DNA of 64,000 bases from Coccinella septempunctata (GCF_907165205.1 NC_058189.1:62121815-62185814), one strand, 5' to 3'; shown: positions 1 through 10,365, counted from the first letter of the stretch. Numbers and translations: made by a program. Notes: generated from the sequence alone by a model not told the origin.

Positions 1-384
1 ACAAAAGTTAAGGAAGTTCAGACTGTTTCAAAAATTTTTTGAATATTAGGAATCTAATGTTCACTCACTTATCCAACTCATTCTTCAGCGTATTCCATTA
101 TAAGTTTCACAGTTTCAAGTGAAAATTTATTATTAGTATTTGTAGTACAAAATAAGGTCACTCAAAAATTGAATAAATAAGGTTCAGTAAAGAGAATGGT
201 CCACTTAAACACCAACCTAAAATCGCCTTTGCATTCTTTCAATTCAGAAAGTTGATTGTAAGAACGTAAAACAATAACTGATCCAAATATCTTAGAAACG
301 CAAACAACAAGGACTTGCTTGAAGGTGAAAAAGTTATCAAACGAGGAGAAAAAAAAATTTAGATATAAGACAGTAAACGTTTAA
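1..384. other. No gene seen
   Basis: AT-rich, many stops in all frames. The missing PKA-RI 3' exon is not here. Confidence 0.5.
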
Positions 385-1425
385 TTCCATATTTTAACAG
401 TATATTCTTGAGGTCAAAAGAAACATTTTTTCCGATTTGACCCTAATAAAAAGATGTAACCATTTTAGTTTTCATAATGAGTGTGCCACCCCTGGAAAAA
501 CAAAATTATCTTCAGAACCACTAGCTAAATATGTGAACTTGGTGAACTGATAACCCATGGGTTCACTGGTGACACTACACATCTGTGGATCTTTTAAACA
601 GAGTTGTATTCGGCGCATTATAAGAGAAAATTTGAGGAATACTTTTATTTTACAAAACGTTCAAATATTCATTAGCGTCCAACTTAGTTTCAAGTGTTGG
701 GTTGTTTGAATGTTTGGCATATTTATGGTACGTAATAGGGAATACTTCTTCTGATGAAAATAATGTATTTTTTATGAAATATCTTTGAAACGTCACATTT
801 TGAAATAACCATTTCAACCGTTCCCCAAAAAAATTATTTTAAGTACTCAAAAACGAAAAATATAAATGGGAATTTAAAATTTAAAGCGTTTCGTTTCCAT
901 TGCACAAGTTGGCAACGTCGACTGAAATATGCGGTGATAATAAAGGACAACAAATACACTATCTTGATGAGATATACAAAGATGGCTGTCTATGAAGTCT
1001 GCGACGAACGAGGAAGGTCGTAATTTTTTTTTATCGCCGGTTGCGGTTGAGGCTCGACAGTGAGTAGGAGCCTTATGATGGCTGAATCAACAGCTGTTAT
1101 TTTATAAACAAGTCATTGTTCTTTTTATTTTCTAGTAGGCGCTGTTGCCAAATCGTAAACTAGAAACGAAGCGATTAAAAAGAAAATATTTGAAGAATGA
1201 TTTTGAATAGTTTTCCTGGTGGATTTGAAAAATTCATGGATGAAACTCATAATTATTCAATTTAAACTTGATAACCCCAATTGAGGAGAATTCCCCATTG
1301 TCATAAGTCATAATGAGAAAACTGGAAGACGTGGGTGATATCTTGTGTTCGAAAAAGATTAATCGAATAAATGAAAAAGTATTTTCCGATATTCATTTCA
1401 TTCGATTGAACCATTCGTGAGGAAT
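385..1425 (+). mobile_element. F1 miniature element, copy 1, interrupted by family C
   Basis: Left part 385-734 and right part 1301-1425 match the F1 consensus seen at 26762 and 28542 (GTGCCACCCCTGGAAAAACA, ATCTTTTAAACAGAGTTGTA, GGGTGATATCTTGTGTTCGA). The outer ends are worn. A family C element occupies about 735-1300, inserted where F1 normally reads GGTACGTAATGGTCATAATG. Confidence 0.75.
735..1300. repeat. Repeat family C, copy 1 (nested in F1)
   Basis: Starts ATAGGGAATACTTCTTCTGA and ends GAGGAGAATTCCCCATT. The ends are a short imperfect inverted pair (AATRGGGAAT). It contains GCACAAGTTGGCAACGTCGA and a 13-codon ATG frame at 982 (MAVYEVCDERGRS) that recurs in the other copies. Confidence 0.7.
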
Positions 1426-2031
1426 CTCATCTATTATACTGAATTATTGCCGATCTTTATTGCTCTTTTTTCCGGCATGCAAAGACACCCTTATTTAAAC
1501 AATAAAAGACCCAAACGTTTTCTCGGAACATCTCCACAGATGAGGAAAAAAAAAACCTCTGTTAAAGGAACAAAGAAAAATTTCCAATTCTATCTATTAT
1601 ACGAAATCATGGACCACCTTTATAGCTTCTTCCTTTCACGCACACAGAGACACCACCCTTAATTAAACAACGATTTATTCATCTAACTCTAAAAAATATT
1701 CATCAATCAATCTAATAACACACCAGTATAACATTAGATAATCCAACCACATAATGTTCAAGTACTCCGAATCATACTTTGTGGGATTACTCTTGAATCG
1801 CCATTGAAGTGGGCCAGAAACCGCTCTGATACTCTACTATCAGATGCGCCAAAGCAAGTTCGTTGACACAGTCCCGTACTAGAAATTTCCCGGAATCGCA
1901 TTCAACATTGCGGGATGGTAATCCGACATCTTGAATGTTCTTTGAACGATTTTTGGTGAAATAATTTTTTTTTTTCGTTCGTGGTATGATTTGGCGTCGA
2001 CTGGCTCCGGAGTTATCAACAAAGCATTTAC
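1426..2031. other. PKA-RI intron sequence
   Basis: Contains a loosely duplicated stretch (TCTATTATAC... near 1429 and again near 1593, each ending CACCCTTATTTAAACAA-like). No exon was recognised. The donor for the exon at 2032 is at 2030-2031. Confidence 0.5.
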
Positions 2032-2306
2032 CTGACAGGCTCCAAGGCATCCGCCACCGTCAACCTCTCCCATTTGTCCAAGTTCTCCAAGATGGACACC
2101 CTCGACAGGAATTCCTCGTACATCTTACGTTTCCTAATCGTCGATCCCATCAGGATCCTGCGGTAAGAATCCCTGTCGATCCCCCAAAGCTTCACGCCAG
2201 TCTTGGCCTTCACCGATGCCGCCCTGGGGGTGCCATAGATGAGGGCCAATTCGCCGAAACTTCCGCCCTCCCCTATCGTCGTTACCAGATCATTGTTGAC
2301 GTAAAC
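2032..2306 (-). CDS. Pka-R1: PKA type I regulatory subunit, internal exon (rest of cAMP site A, start of site B)
   Basis: Internal exon of the regulatory subunit that holds PKA catalytic subunits inactive in the cytosol until cAMP binds. The 275-nt reading frame contains the site A phosphate-binding cassette GGSFGELALIYGTPRAAS, with the glutamate of FGE and the arginine of PRAA that contact cAMP. It continues through KLWGIDRDSYRRILMGST and KMYEEFLSRVSILE into site B, ending near ADALEPV. On the minus strand an acceptor (TTTTGCAG) precedes GTTTAC at 2306 and a donor (CAG|GTAAAT) follows at 2032. It therefore starts in phase 0 and ends two bases into a codon. Its start joins in frame to the exon at 5766-6122. 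The remaining half of site B is not visible in bases 1-2031 and must lie outside the window. The RI rather than RII assignment follows from close agreement with RI-type sequence as I know the family. Confidence 0.96.
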
Positions 2307-2604
2307 CTGCAAAATGTCAGATGGGTTAATGTTATGACGGGGGTGAAGGTTGAGGGACACAAAGAATAACAATGCCAGAGGGTGGGTTTATCTAGAGCGA
2401 AATTCACACCCTGGAGACGTTCAGAGGTGGTAACACACCCTACAAAGGAGCGACAATAACTGAAATCGATAATTTATAATGTTGGACCCTAGATCGAGAA
2501 GACGTGATCAAAATTTAGTAAATTAACTGAAGGTTTATCATTTTTCGTCGACATGACAACGACATAAAAATAACTACATATTCAAAATCTGCAAAAAGGA
2601 CACG

Positions 2605-3892
2605 TAGGGAGCAGGGTGAGTCTTTGACTCACTTTCTTCCTTTACAATTTTTTACGAATCGAAAAAACGTTTACTTTTATTGAGAGATAAACGACTCGAA
2701 AGCTGACCTTCGAAAAATCCTGAAAAAGATGGGTTCAGTTAAAAATTCCTCAAGACCGAATGGTTACGCCGAGATGGATGAAGTTCTCAGATTTATTACT
2801 AGAAGGGTTGCCCTTGCAGAATATGTATCACTTTTCTATCTACGGTTACTTTTATTGAGAGATAAACGACTCGAAAGCTGACCTTCGAAAAATCCTGAAA
2901 AAGATGGATTCAGTTAAAAATTCCTCAAGACCGAATGGTTACGCCGAGATGGATGAAGTTCTCAGATTTATTACTAGCACACTGCACACGCAGGGTGCAG
3001 GGTGAGTCTTTGACTCACTTTCTTCCTTTACAATTTTTTACGAATCGGAAAAACGTTTACTTTTATTGAGAGATAAACGACTCGAAAGCTGACCTTCGAA
3101 AAGTCCTGAAAGAGATGGGTTCAGTTAAAAATTCCTCAAGACCGAATGCTTACGCCGAGATATATGAAGTTCTCAGATTTATTACTAGCACACTGCACAC
3201 GCAGGGTGCAGGGTGAGCCTTTGACTCACTTTCTTCCTTTACAATTTTTTACGAATCGGAAAAACGTATACTTTTATTGAGAGATAAACGACTCGAAAGC
3301 TGACCTTCGAAAAGTCCTGAAAGAGATGGGTTCAGTTAAAAATTCCTCAAGACCGAATGCTTACGCCGAGATGGATGAAGTTCTCAGATTTATTACTAGA
3401 AGGGTTGCCCTTGCAGAATATGTATCACTTTTCTATCTACGGTTACTTTTATTGAGAGATAAACGACTCGAAAGCTGACCTTCGAAAAATCCTGAAAAAG
3501 ATGGATTCAGTTAAAAATTCGTCAAGATCGAACGGTTACGCCGACAGGGATGAAATTCTCAGATTTATTACAAGGAGAGTTGCTCTTTCAGAATATGTAT
3601 CACTTTTATACCTACGGTTACTTTTATTGAAAAATAAACGACTCGAAAGCTGACCCTCGAGAAATCCTGAAAAAGATGGATTCAGTTAAAAATTCGTCAA
3701 GATCGAACGGTTGCGCCGAGATGGATGAAATTCTCAGATTTATTACTAGAACTGTTGCTCTTTCAGAATATGTATCACATTTCGATCTACGGGTACTTTT
3801 ATTGAGAGATAAACGACTCGAAAGCTGACCTTCGAAAAATACTGAAAAAGATGGGTTCAGTTAAAAATTCGTCAAGATCGAACGGTTGCGCC
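2605..3892. repeat. Satellite array with 175-bp and 211-bp units
   Basis: Seven copies of a core (ACTTTTATTGAGAGATAAAC through CAGATTTATTACTAG) start at 2673, 2848, 3059, 3270, 3445, 3620 and 3795. Spacings are 175, 211, 211, 175, 175 and 175. The shorter unit has a spacer with TTGCAGAATATGTATCAC. The longer has CACACTGCACACGCAGGGTG followed by a piece of the F1 element end (GGGTGAGTCTTTGACTCACT). The array ends abruptly at GGTTGCGCC. Confidence 0.92.
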
Positions 3893-4037
3893 AAAAAAAA
3901 GGTGTTTCTTTTGACCTCAAGAAATGAGCGGACACAGCATCCCAGTTTGAATAGGGAGCATAGACTATTACGACGGCAGCGGGTCGTGTATCACCGCAAT
4001 CATACAGTTGAAGGTTAAAGAGAATGTCAACTAAAGA

Positions 4038-4219
4038 CCACCAAAGCAGCGTAGCACTGACATGGCACATACATGACAAAGGCGATGCAAAATTTTCAAA
4101 TTCAAACTGAAAACGACATATTTCACGCAACTGACACTTCACTCAGATGTGCGATATCTAAAAATTTTGCATCGCCTTGTCATGTACGTGCCATGTACAG
4201 TGCTACGCTACTTTGGTGG
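4038..4219. mobile_element. Small fold-back element, 182 bp
   Basis: Arms of about 60 bp: CCACCAAAGCAGCGTAGCAC at the left and GTGCTACGCTACTTTGGTGG at the right, with GGCGATGCAAAATTTT mirrored inside. The loop is about 60 bp. Predicted to form a long hairpin if transcribed. Confidence 0.8.
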
Positions 4220-4445
4220 GCGCTCACCCTAATGCGATCAAAGTGAACATCTTGAAACGAATTTTCCTGAAATAAATTGACGAAAGGGCAGTGATCTCTA
4301 TCAAACAGTTTGAATTCAAAATGACCAACGTATTTTCTGAAAAAAAAGTCCTCAAGTTGAGACTCTCAATTAAGTTTTCACGAAGAAGTGCATCTGAAGA
4401 AGGCTTAATCTGATATAACAAATAAGATAAACTTTCCGCAAACTA

Positions 4446-5657
4446 CGAGGATGTATTGATATCTAGTTAGCTTAGACCAGTTCCATGCACAAAAATTATT
4501 AGAAATGTCAGTGTGAAGTTTGAGGTCAAAAAAAGTAAACCAGAGTTACGAAATAAATTAGAAGAGAGAAGATGTCCACCGAAATTGTGAAAGTCGAAAA
4601 ATTGGAGTATTGAGCCATCATCAAGTACATGTATTTAAAAGGGTTAAGAGGTAAGCAGATTAACGAAGATATGCTCAATACCCTTGGTGATCAATGTCCT
4701 TCGTATGCGACCGTGAAAAATTGGACTGCAAGCTTCAAAAGAGGTAAATTTTCCATTGAAGATGATGACCTATCGGGAAGGCCAGTTTCTATGTCAGTTC
4801 CCGAAAATATCGATGCAGTTCATGACATGATTTTATCAGACCGTCGAATTGGGTAAAACGGATATCTGAAGCACTGAATATTTCATACGAACGCGTAAAT
4901 TTGGACATGAGAAAAATTGCTGCAAAATGGATCCCCAAATGTTTGACTGTTGACCAAAAGCGTGCAAGGGTAGAAGCATCGCGTTCGATCTGTGCTCGAT
5001 TTGAAAACAATGTAGACTTCTTAAACCGAATTGTTACTATGGATGAGACTTGGGTACATTTCTACGATCCAGAAACAAAGCAATAATAATCGATGGAATG
5101 GTGACACTCTGGTTCTCCAAGACCTAAGAAGTTTCGTGTCCAAAAATCTGCTTGGAAAAATTCTTGCTTCAGTTTTTTGGGACTGCTATGAGCATTATTG
5201 ATTTTTTGGATAAGGGTAGAACAATAACCGGAGATTACTATTCGACATTACTGACCACTTTACGGGAAAAAATTAAAGAGAAAAGACGCGGAAAGCTATC
5301 CAAAGGGTGTTTTGTTTTTGCAGGACAATGTCCCTGCACACAAATCTCATGTTGCCATGCAAAAAATTCGTGATTTAGGGTTTGAATTACTAGAACACCC
5401 CACTTATTGACCAGATTTGGCTCCATCCGACTATCATTTCTTTCCTAAACTGAAAAAAACGAGGAGGTAATAAAAACTGTGGAGGTCTGGTTTGAAGAGC
5501 AAGAAGAAACATTTTTTTTGAAAGGTCTAGAGACGTTGCAGGTTCGCTCTAATAAATGTGTCCAATTAAGAGGAGAATATGTTGAGTAATAAAATATTTT
5601 GACATTGAAATTTTGTTTGGTTCTATAGTAGGCTTAGAATTTTTCAATATATCCTCG
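4446..5657 (+). mobile_element. mariner copy a, dead
   Basis: TA-flanked (4444-4445 and 5658-5659) element of 1,212 bp with ends CGAGGATGTATTGA and, inverted, CGAGGATATATTGA. The transposase is broken into several frames. The N-terminal helix-turn-helix part begins near 4629 with YLKGLRGKQINEDMLNTLGD. The catalytic segment TMDETWVHFYDPETKQ lies at about 5035-5085, then two stops follow. LAPSDYHFF near 5420 marks the third acid. A deletion removes the HHIVHV stretch near 4895, and the region after the third acid is also shortened. The element lies in a PKA-RI intron, opposite to that gene. Confidence 0.93.
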
Positions 5658-5765
5658 TATAGTAGGTCAGCGTCGGCTTCAGTCGGCCGCCGAAGATTCG
5701 GCCGACTCGGTCCGTTTAACGCCGATAAACCATCGATTTTTTCAAAGTTCCCACAGAAATCTCAC

Positions 5766-6122
5766 CTCCACTTCGCCCTGATCTATCACGTAGAAATTAT
5801 CGCCCTCATCGCCCTGCTGTATGATGGCTTCGCCCGGCATGTACGTCACCGGGAACATGGCGTCGAATATGTCGGACCTCTCGTTCTCGTCCAGGTGGGC
5901 GAACAGCACGTTCTTCGCTATGGCTTTGTACAGGGCTGCCATGGTCTTGTAGTCCTTAGGCACGACTTTTTTGACATAACTGGTGGCATCTTCTTCGGTT
6001 ACTGGCTCGGCCGATATACCTCCTCTCCGTTTGGCGGGGGGTTGGGAGGCGGAGGGGGGCATGGGCGATAGGTCGTCCGCCTCGTCCGGCGAGGTGGCCT
6101 GCTTCGCCTCCAGAGCTTGTTC
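5766..6122 (-). CDS. Pka-R1: PKA type I regulatory subunit, internal exon (pseudosubstrate and start of cAMP site A)
   Basis: This 119-codon exon lies upstream of 2032-2306 on the minus strand. It opens after an acceptor (TTACCTCTGCAG) with EQALEAKQATSPDEADDLSP. It carries the inhibitor sequence RRGGISAEP, which marks RI because the phospho-acceptor serine or threonine of RII is replaced by Gly. It then runs through TEEDATSYVKKVVPKDYKTM and NERSDIFDAMFPV to QQGDEGDNFYVIDQGEVE, the first strands of cAMP site A. The donor is GAG|GTGAGA at 5766-5765. Both ends are phase 0, so splicing to 2306 keeps frame. The intron between the two exons (2307-5765) holds mariner copy a and a satellite array. 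The upstream dimerisation/docking exon should lie to the right and was not found. The ATG at 6062 is internal, since the frame continues upstream to the acceptor. Confidence 0.96.
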
Positions 6123-6944
6123 CTGCAGAGGTAAAAATATAATTATAAAAGGGGACCTTCCAAAAGGGGCTGGAAAATTGATGTTAGTTAATTTGGTTAA
6201 TTCGCTTTTAAAGTATAGAAAACTCCTGCTGCTGGTACTGAACCTTTTCGTTCATAGCATTCATTATACAAGGACGTGTGGTACATATTGTGCTCTCGGA
6301 AACATTCACGCAGTGTATTCAATTACCAATGGCCGACACTTTTAATTCAGTTACATACTCATAATAATGAAACTTTCAACCCCAGGAGCGAAAAATAGAA
6401 AAGTAATTAAAATTCAGAAATCTCTGGAGAATAAAAGAAACGGTTGAAAAATAGGGTAACCGTTTGAAATAATAAAGAAGGCTTTTTGAAACAGTGAGTG
6501 TCAAAGGCTGTAACTTGGACGGAAAAGGGTTCTGAATAAAAAGTTATAGGGAAGACCCCTCTTTATTTTGAATAAAACCATACTTCAATCAATTTTTCGC
6601 TTCAATTTAGGATCATCCTGTACAGAGTATCGCAAATTACTTGATTTTGGCTGTTTCTGCTACTTCTGGACTAGATAGGTACAAACGTTGAGAAGAGTCC
6701 TGCCACGATTTTCACGAAAAGTCCATTAGTGGAAAACGTTTGGAGTTACCTTCATTTGTCTTCAATTTTTAACCAAATTTTGATATTTTGTCGATTTCGA
6801 AAATGTGCAATAATTTCTTAATTTTCGAGAATACCTGAATATCCATTTTTTTAATCTTTCATACTTAAGGTGGAAGAAACAACTTCGTTATTTCAAATAC
6901 GAATCCATTCTCTTTATGATTTCATGTCACAGAAAAAACATATA
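6123..6944. other. PKA-RI intron sequence
   Basis: Pyrimidine-poor AT-rich DNA after the acceptor. There is one CAGG-type element end near 6620 (CATCCTGTACAG). No exon was recognised. Confidence 0.4.
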
Positions 6945-7292
6945 CAGGGTTAGAACTATTTAGAGGCTGACTATAGGAATATCGAAAACCGTTAAAAATA
7001 AAGGGTGGCTTAAATACAAAAAAGTAGTACATCAGTATAATCGCTAAATAGGATTATGACTACACAACGAATTTGGTGTAGTTATCTCCAAAAACAAATG
7101 AGTTATGAAGAAAAAATGATAATCTTGATTTTCAGTTTTTTCGAGATATCTCAGGAACCATCAGAGATATTTGGGTACTGTTTACAGCCACCCACTCATC
7201 CTTGAATAACGCAACATTTTCGTAATTCAAGCTACCCTGCATTTCTAACGGTTTTCGATATCACTGTCCCACTCTAAATTGTTCTAACCCTG
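6945..7292. mobile_element. CAGGG-type inverted-repeat element, 348 bp
   Basis: Between TA dinucleotides (6943-6944, 7293-7294). Ends CAGGGTTAGAACTATTTAGA and, mirrored, AAATTGTTCTAACCCTG. The inner part ATATCGAAAACCGTTA is also mirrored. Confidence 0.75.
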
Positions 7293-7602
7293 TATATGTC
7301 GATATATTACTCTTCAAGGCAAAATCAGCATAAAAGTGAAATAATCACCTAACTGTTGAATCCCACATAATTTTTTTCTATGAATGAAGTGGAATACTTC
7401 AATAAATTGTAATAGTAAAGATCATATAATGAGATGAATTTTCATCAATTTTTTGAGATGAGATCACTTCCAAAATGAAGCAAGGCCATAGATATAGGCA
7501 ATCAGTGGATGGGAAATGAAGTTTCAATTTGTATCATAGAGATGGAGAATTATTCGGAGTGAACATTTTTGTGGTGAAAGTTTTCAAAGAATCCAATCAA
7601 AA
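7293..7602. other. No gene seen
   Basis: AT-rich, stop-filled. Presumably the decayed upstream part of the retroelement whose tail follows. Confidence 0.35.
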
Positions 7603-7857
7603 ATGGAAATTTCACTAAAGCCCGTTTGCAACAGCCGAGAATTCCCTAGAGAATTCACTCGAAAATTCATGATGGATTGGGACAACACTAAAATTTTAAT
7701 GACAGAACCAGACCATTTTAAACGAAAAATTAAAGAGTCTACGTGTATTCTATTAGATCAAGATAATAATTTGGCAAATTGTTCGATAGGAATAAATCAT
7801 ATTTGGATCAATTTACTAAAGAAGGAACTGTCATCCGGTAATTTCAAAATTAAATGA
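7603..7857 (+). pseudogene. Tail of a GIY-YIG-type retroelement protein (Penelope-like), low certainty
   Basis: The frame includes MDWDNTKILMTEPDHFKRKI and KESTCILLDQDNNLANCS, then HIWINLL. The order D/W-N...IL..E....KR.IKES is typical of the C-terminal end of proteins with a GIY-YIG nuclease domain in Penelope-like retroelements. Only this end is present; no reverse transcriptase is visible upstream. Confidence 0.4.
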
Positions 7858-7888
7858 ATCAACGTTTCTGTGCAGTCTCTGTTTCTGT

Positions 7889-8104
7889 GTGTTGACAATT
7901 AATGTCAGACAAAAAGCGACAATTCAGAAGATTCTCAAAAGTAGATTTTTCCGTCTGATGAAGGAGTCTGATATAGACTCCTCGACATCGGAAACAGCGA
8001 ATTTCATTGATAAAACTAGTGCTGCTCTTCTGAAATTATCGCAGTTGAGGAATACTAACGAAAGAATTTCTGAGGGTATTCACAAGCTTGTAAAGAGTTT
8101 GTGA
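7889..8104 (+). other. Open frame of unknown meaning downstream of the retroelement tail
   Basis: A 71-codon frame (ILKSRFFRLMKESDIDSSTS, later LLKLSQLRNTNERISEG) ends just before the Harbinger-like element. It overlaps a CTGATGA motif followed by a 7-bp hairpin (7955-7988). It could be the untranslated tail of the retroelement rather than coding. Confidence 0.25.
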
Positions 8105-8139
8105 ACACGACCATTCATTCTACGTTGTAACGCATTGTA

Positions 8140-8964
8140 GGTCCGTCAGATCTCAAAACGGTCTCAAGACCTACCTCAGTTGATACTTTCTCAAGATAGT
8201 GACAGCATCTCAAGATGACGGCTTATTAATAAACCCATATCAAGTCATTATCAATTTGATACTATCTCAAAAAACGATAATTGAAACTCAACTTATGAAA
8301 TGTTCTTGAGATATACTTGAGACTGCAAAACGAAAAGAGAAATTAGTAGGTATTTTTATTGCTGCTTGATATTTTTCAATACTGTGGCTCGCAATAAAGT
8401 GTAACGAAGCAAAGAACGCTGTAGGAGATCACAGAGTGTAGGTACGTCATGTGAACTCTGGACATTTGAAAGATCCTGGAGACGTGCATGCTTCCTGCCC
8501 ATCTTGCGACAATGTCCAAAAATTCTGTATTAGGCCCAACAATGGCTTGAACATTAATTGAAAAGTCTGATTTTCTGTTGCGATAAACTTCATGAAATCG
8601 ATTTCGTCGTAGTAGTTGACCACATCTTCCATGGATTCCATATTGACTTTAATAATGCCGATTTTTGGAAGCACAAAAGACAATTAAATTACTGTCAGTT
8701 CACAAAGCAAATCAACCCAACCTTCATTTCGAGATCATCTTGAGTCAGGGTTTGACCATACTCAAAATTTGACGTTCCCAAAACCTATCTTGAGATCATT
8801 CGAGGATTTGAGTCACATTTATTAATAAGCGCCTACTCAAGTGAGATCACCGATTAAGACGTCATCTTGACAGAGTCTCAAGTAAAATTTATTCATTAGA
8901 CTGGTGTCTCAAGACGCTACTTAAGACATTCTCAATACTTGAGATCTGACTATTAATACGGACC
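8140..8964 (-). mobile_element. Harbinger-like element with GTA duplication
   Basis: An 825-bp element bounded by GGTCCGT and ACGGACC and by GTA at 8137-8139 and 8965-8967. Both subterminal zones are full of short TCTCAAGA/TCTTGAGA motifs in opposite orientation, together with a mirrored TTATTAATAA. A minus-strand frame (8683-8447) includes MESMEDVVNYYDEIDFMKFI. This resembles the acidic N-terminus of insect HARBI1-type transposases, though that match is weak. The 3-bp duplication supports PIF/Harbinger. Confidence 0.6.
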
Positions 8965-8967
8965 GTA

Positions 8968-9717
8968 GACTAGTTCGGAATCAGTTCGAACTTTGTTGGA
9001 ACGCCAATTTTACATGGGCACACTCAGTCTAGTTGTTCTGACAGTATTGTTTATTGGAGCAAACCTCGAATAAACTTCCACCTTTTCCTGTCAAAAATAA
9101 GGAAACAATCGGATATACCTAAGGAATCTCTGGGTGAAACTTCCAACGCGTTTCTCTGTGGCAATCTGTTTTTTAGCTGAACATAACCGAACGTTTTGCT
9201 TCAAACCAGCGTTTCCCGCACGAATGCGGATTTGATTGATGGCGCCCTTTTCCAGCAGGTGCCAACTTTCGGGCCGTCCGACCCCCTCCGACCTTTAATG
9301 AACGCCGGCACGCTCGGTCGGAGCAGAAACTTCCCCGTGACGGCGAAAAATCCAACAGGAAAATTTTTCCTACCTACACACGACCGTTGTCTCCTAATCC
9401 GATTAGGTTTTGTGCGGCGAGGTGAACTCAGATTGTACCTATCCTATCCTTTCTTGTTGCAGCGGGATCTCATCGATCTGCCATTCTGGATTTTATGTAA
9501 GCTGGCCGGTTTTATCGCCGGAGCAAGGGTTCGTTTTCCCGCAGAGGACGGTTACCTTTGCGCTTTCGAGATCGCAGGAGGTGATATCAAGTCGAACACG
9601 CTGCAAATTTAACGTCGGAGATTTATTGCAGTGTTCAAAGATTGAAGCGGATAATTTGCGTACATTCAATAAAAGTTTGCATTCAAAAAACCGAAAGTTG
9701 GTCTAATGATTCGGAAT
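8968..9717. other. Less AT-rich stretch without a recognised gene
   Basis: 9180-9560 is clearly G+C richer than its surroundings. It holds overlapping open frames on both strands (9196-9612 plus, 9173-9355 minus) with no recognisable protein. Retained unique intron or regulatory sequence is the most likely reading. Confidence 0.35.
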
Positions 9718-9988
9718 GAAAAAATATTTTGAGCTCGTCAGTGGATTCTGCGTAAAAATTTACCTATAGATAGTTCAAGTTTCAGATCTGTAACTTCAAA
9801 GATTCAAAAGTTATGAGAACTTTTCGAAATTTTTTGCTAATAACTCAAAAACGAAGAATCGTAAGAGGCTACGGTTATCAACATTCTTTGTTTCTCTGAA
9901 AAAGATCTCGGAAATGTCTTATCCGTTTTCATCTTGCTGCTATAGTTCTAGAGATCCCCTCAGTAGACAACAAATTTTGCCCGCCCTG
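9718..9988. mobile_element. Fold-back family A, right half only
   Basis: Carries the right arm of family A (AATAACTCAAAAACGAAGAA, TTTGTTTCTCTGAAAAAGA, GAGATCCCCTCAGTAGACAA) up to CCGCCCTG beside TA. The left arm is absent. Confidence 0.6.
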
Positions 9989-9990
9989 TA

Positions 9991-10365
9991 CAGGGCGTAC
10001 TATGATTTGTCCAACAGGTTTATTTGCTGAGCTTTAACAAGAAGATGTGTTTTTTTTTTATGAAAATAGTAGTTTGAAATGGCTCGATTTTTTCAAAATC
10101 ATTTAAAACCACTGTTTTCATACGAAAAAATACAACTTAATGTTATAGCTCAGCATATAAACCTGTTGAAAAAAATCATAGTAGGCCATGGGATTGGTAT
10201 CAAAAATGTGTCTCCATAATGTTTTTATTTCAACATCCTATCACAAACAGAAACGGAGATAATGACCAAAGTTGAAATCGCCAAAATTTAAATTTCGGCC
10301 TATAACTCAAAAACAAAAGAAGATAGAGGAATGCAGTTGATGGCATTATTAGTTTCTCCCACCTG
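9991..10365. mobile_element. Fold-back family B, copy 1
   Basis: Begins CAGGGCGTAC directly after a TA shared with the family A fragment on its left, and ends CACCTG beside the TA at 10366-10367. The mirrored arms carry a TTATTTGCTGAGC-like block on the left and GTTATAGCTCAGC with AAACCTGTTG on the right, around a centre near 10095. Confidence 0.6.

Noticed and set aside
2605..3892. Regular spacer-repeat pattern resembling a CRISPR array
   Set aside because: Units are 175-211 bp with conserved cores of over 130 bp; this is a eukaryotic satellite.
5613..6071. 152-codon plus-strand frame
   Set aside because: It is antisense to the PKA-RI exon at 5766-6122, whose protein match and splice sites are clear.
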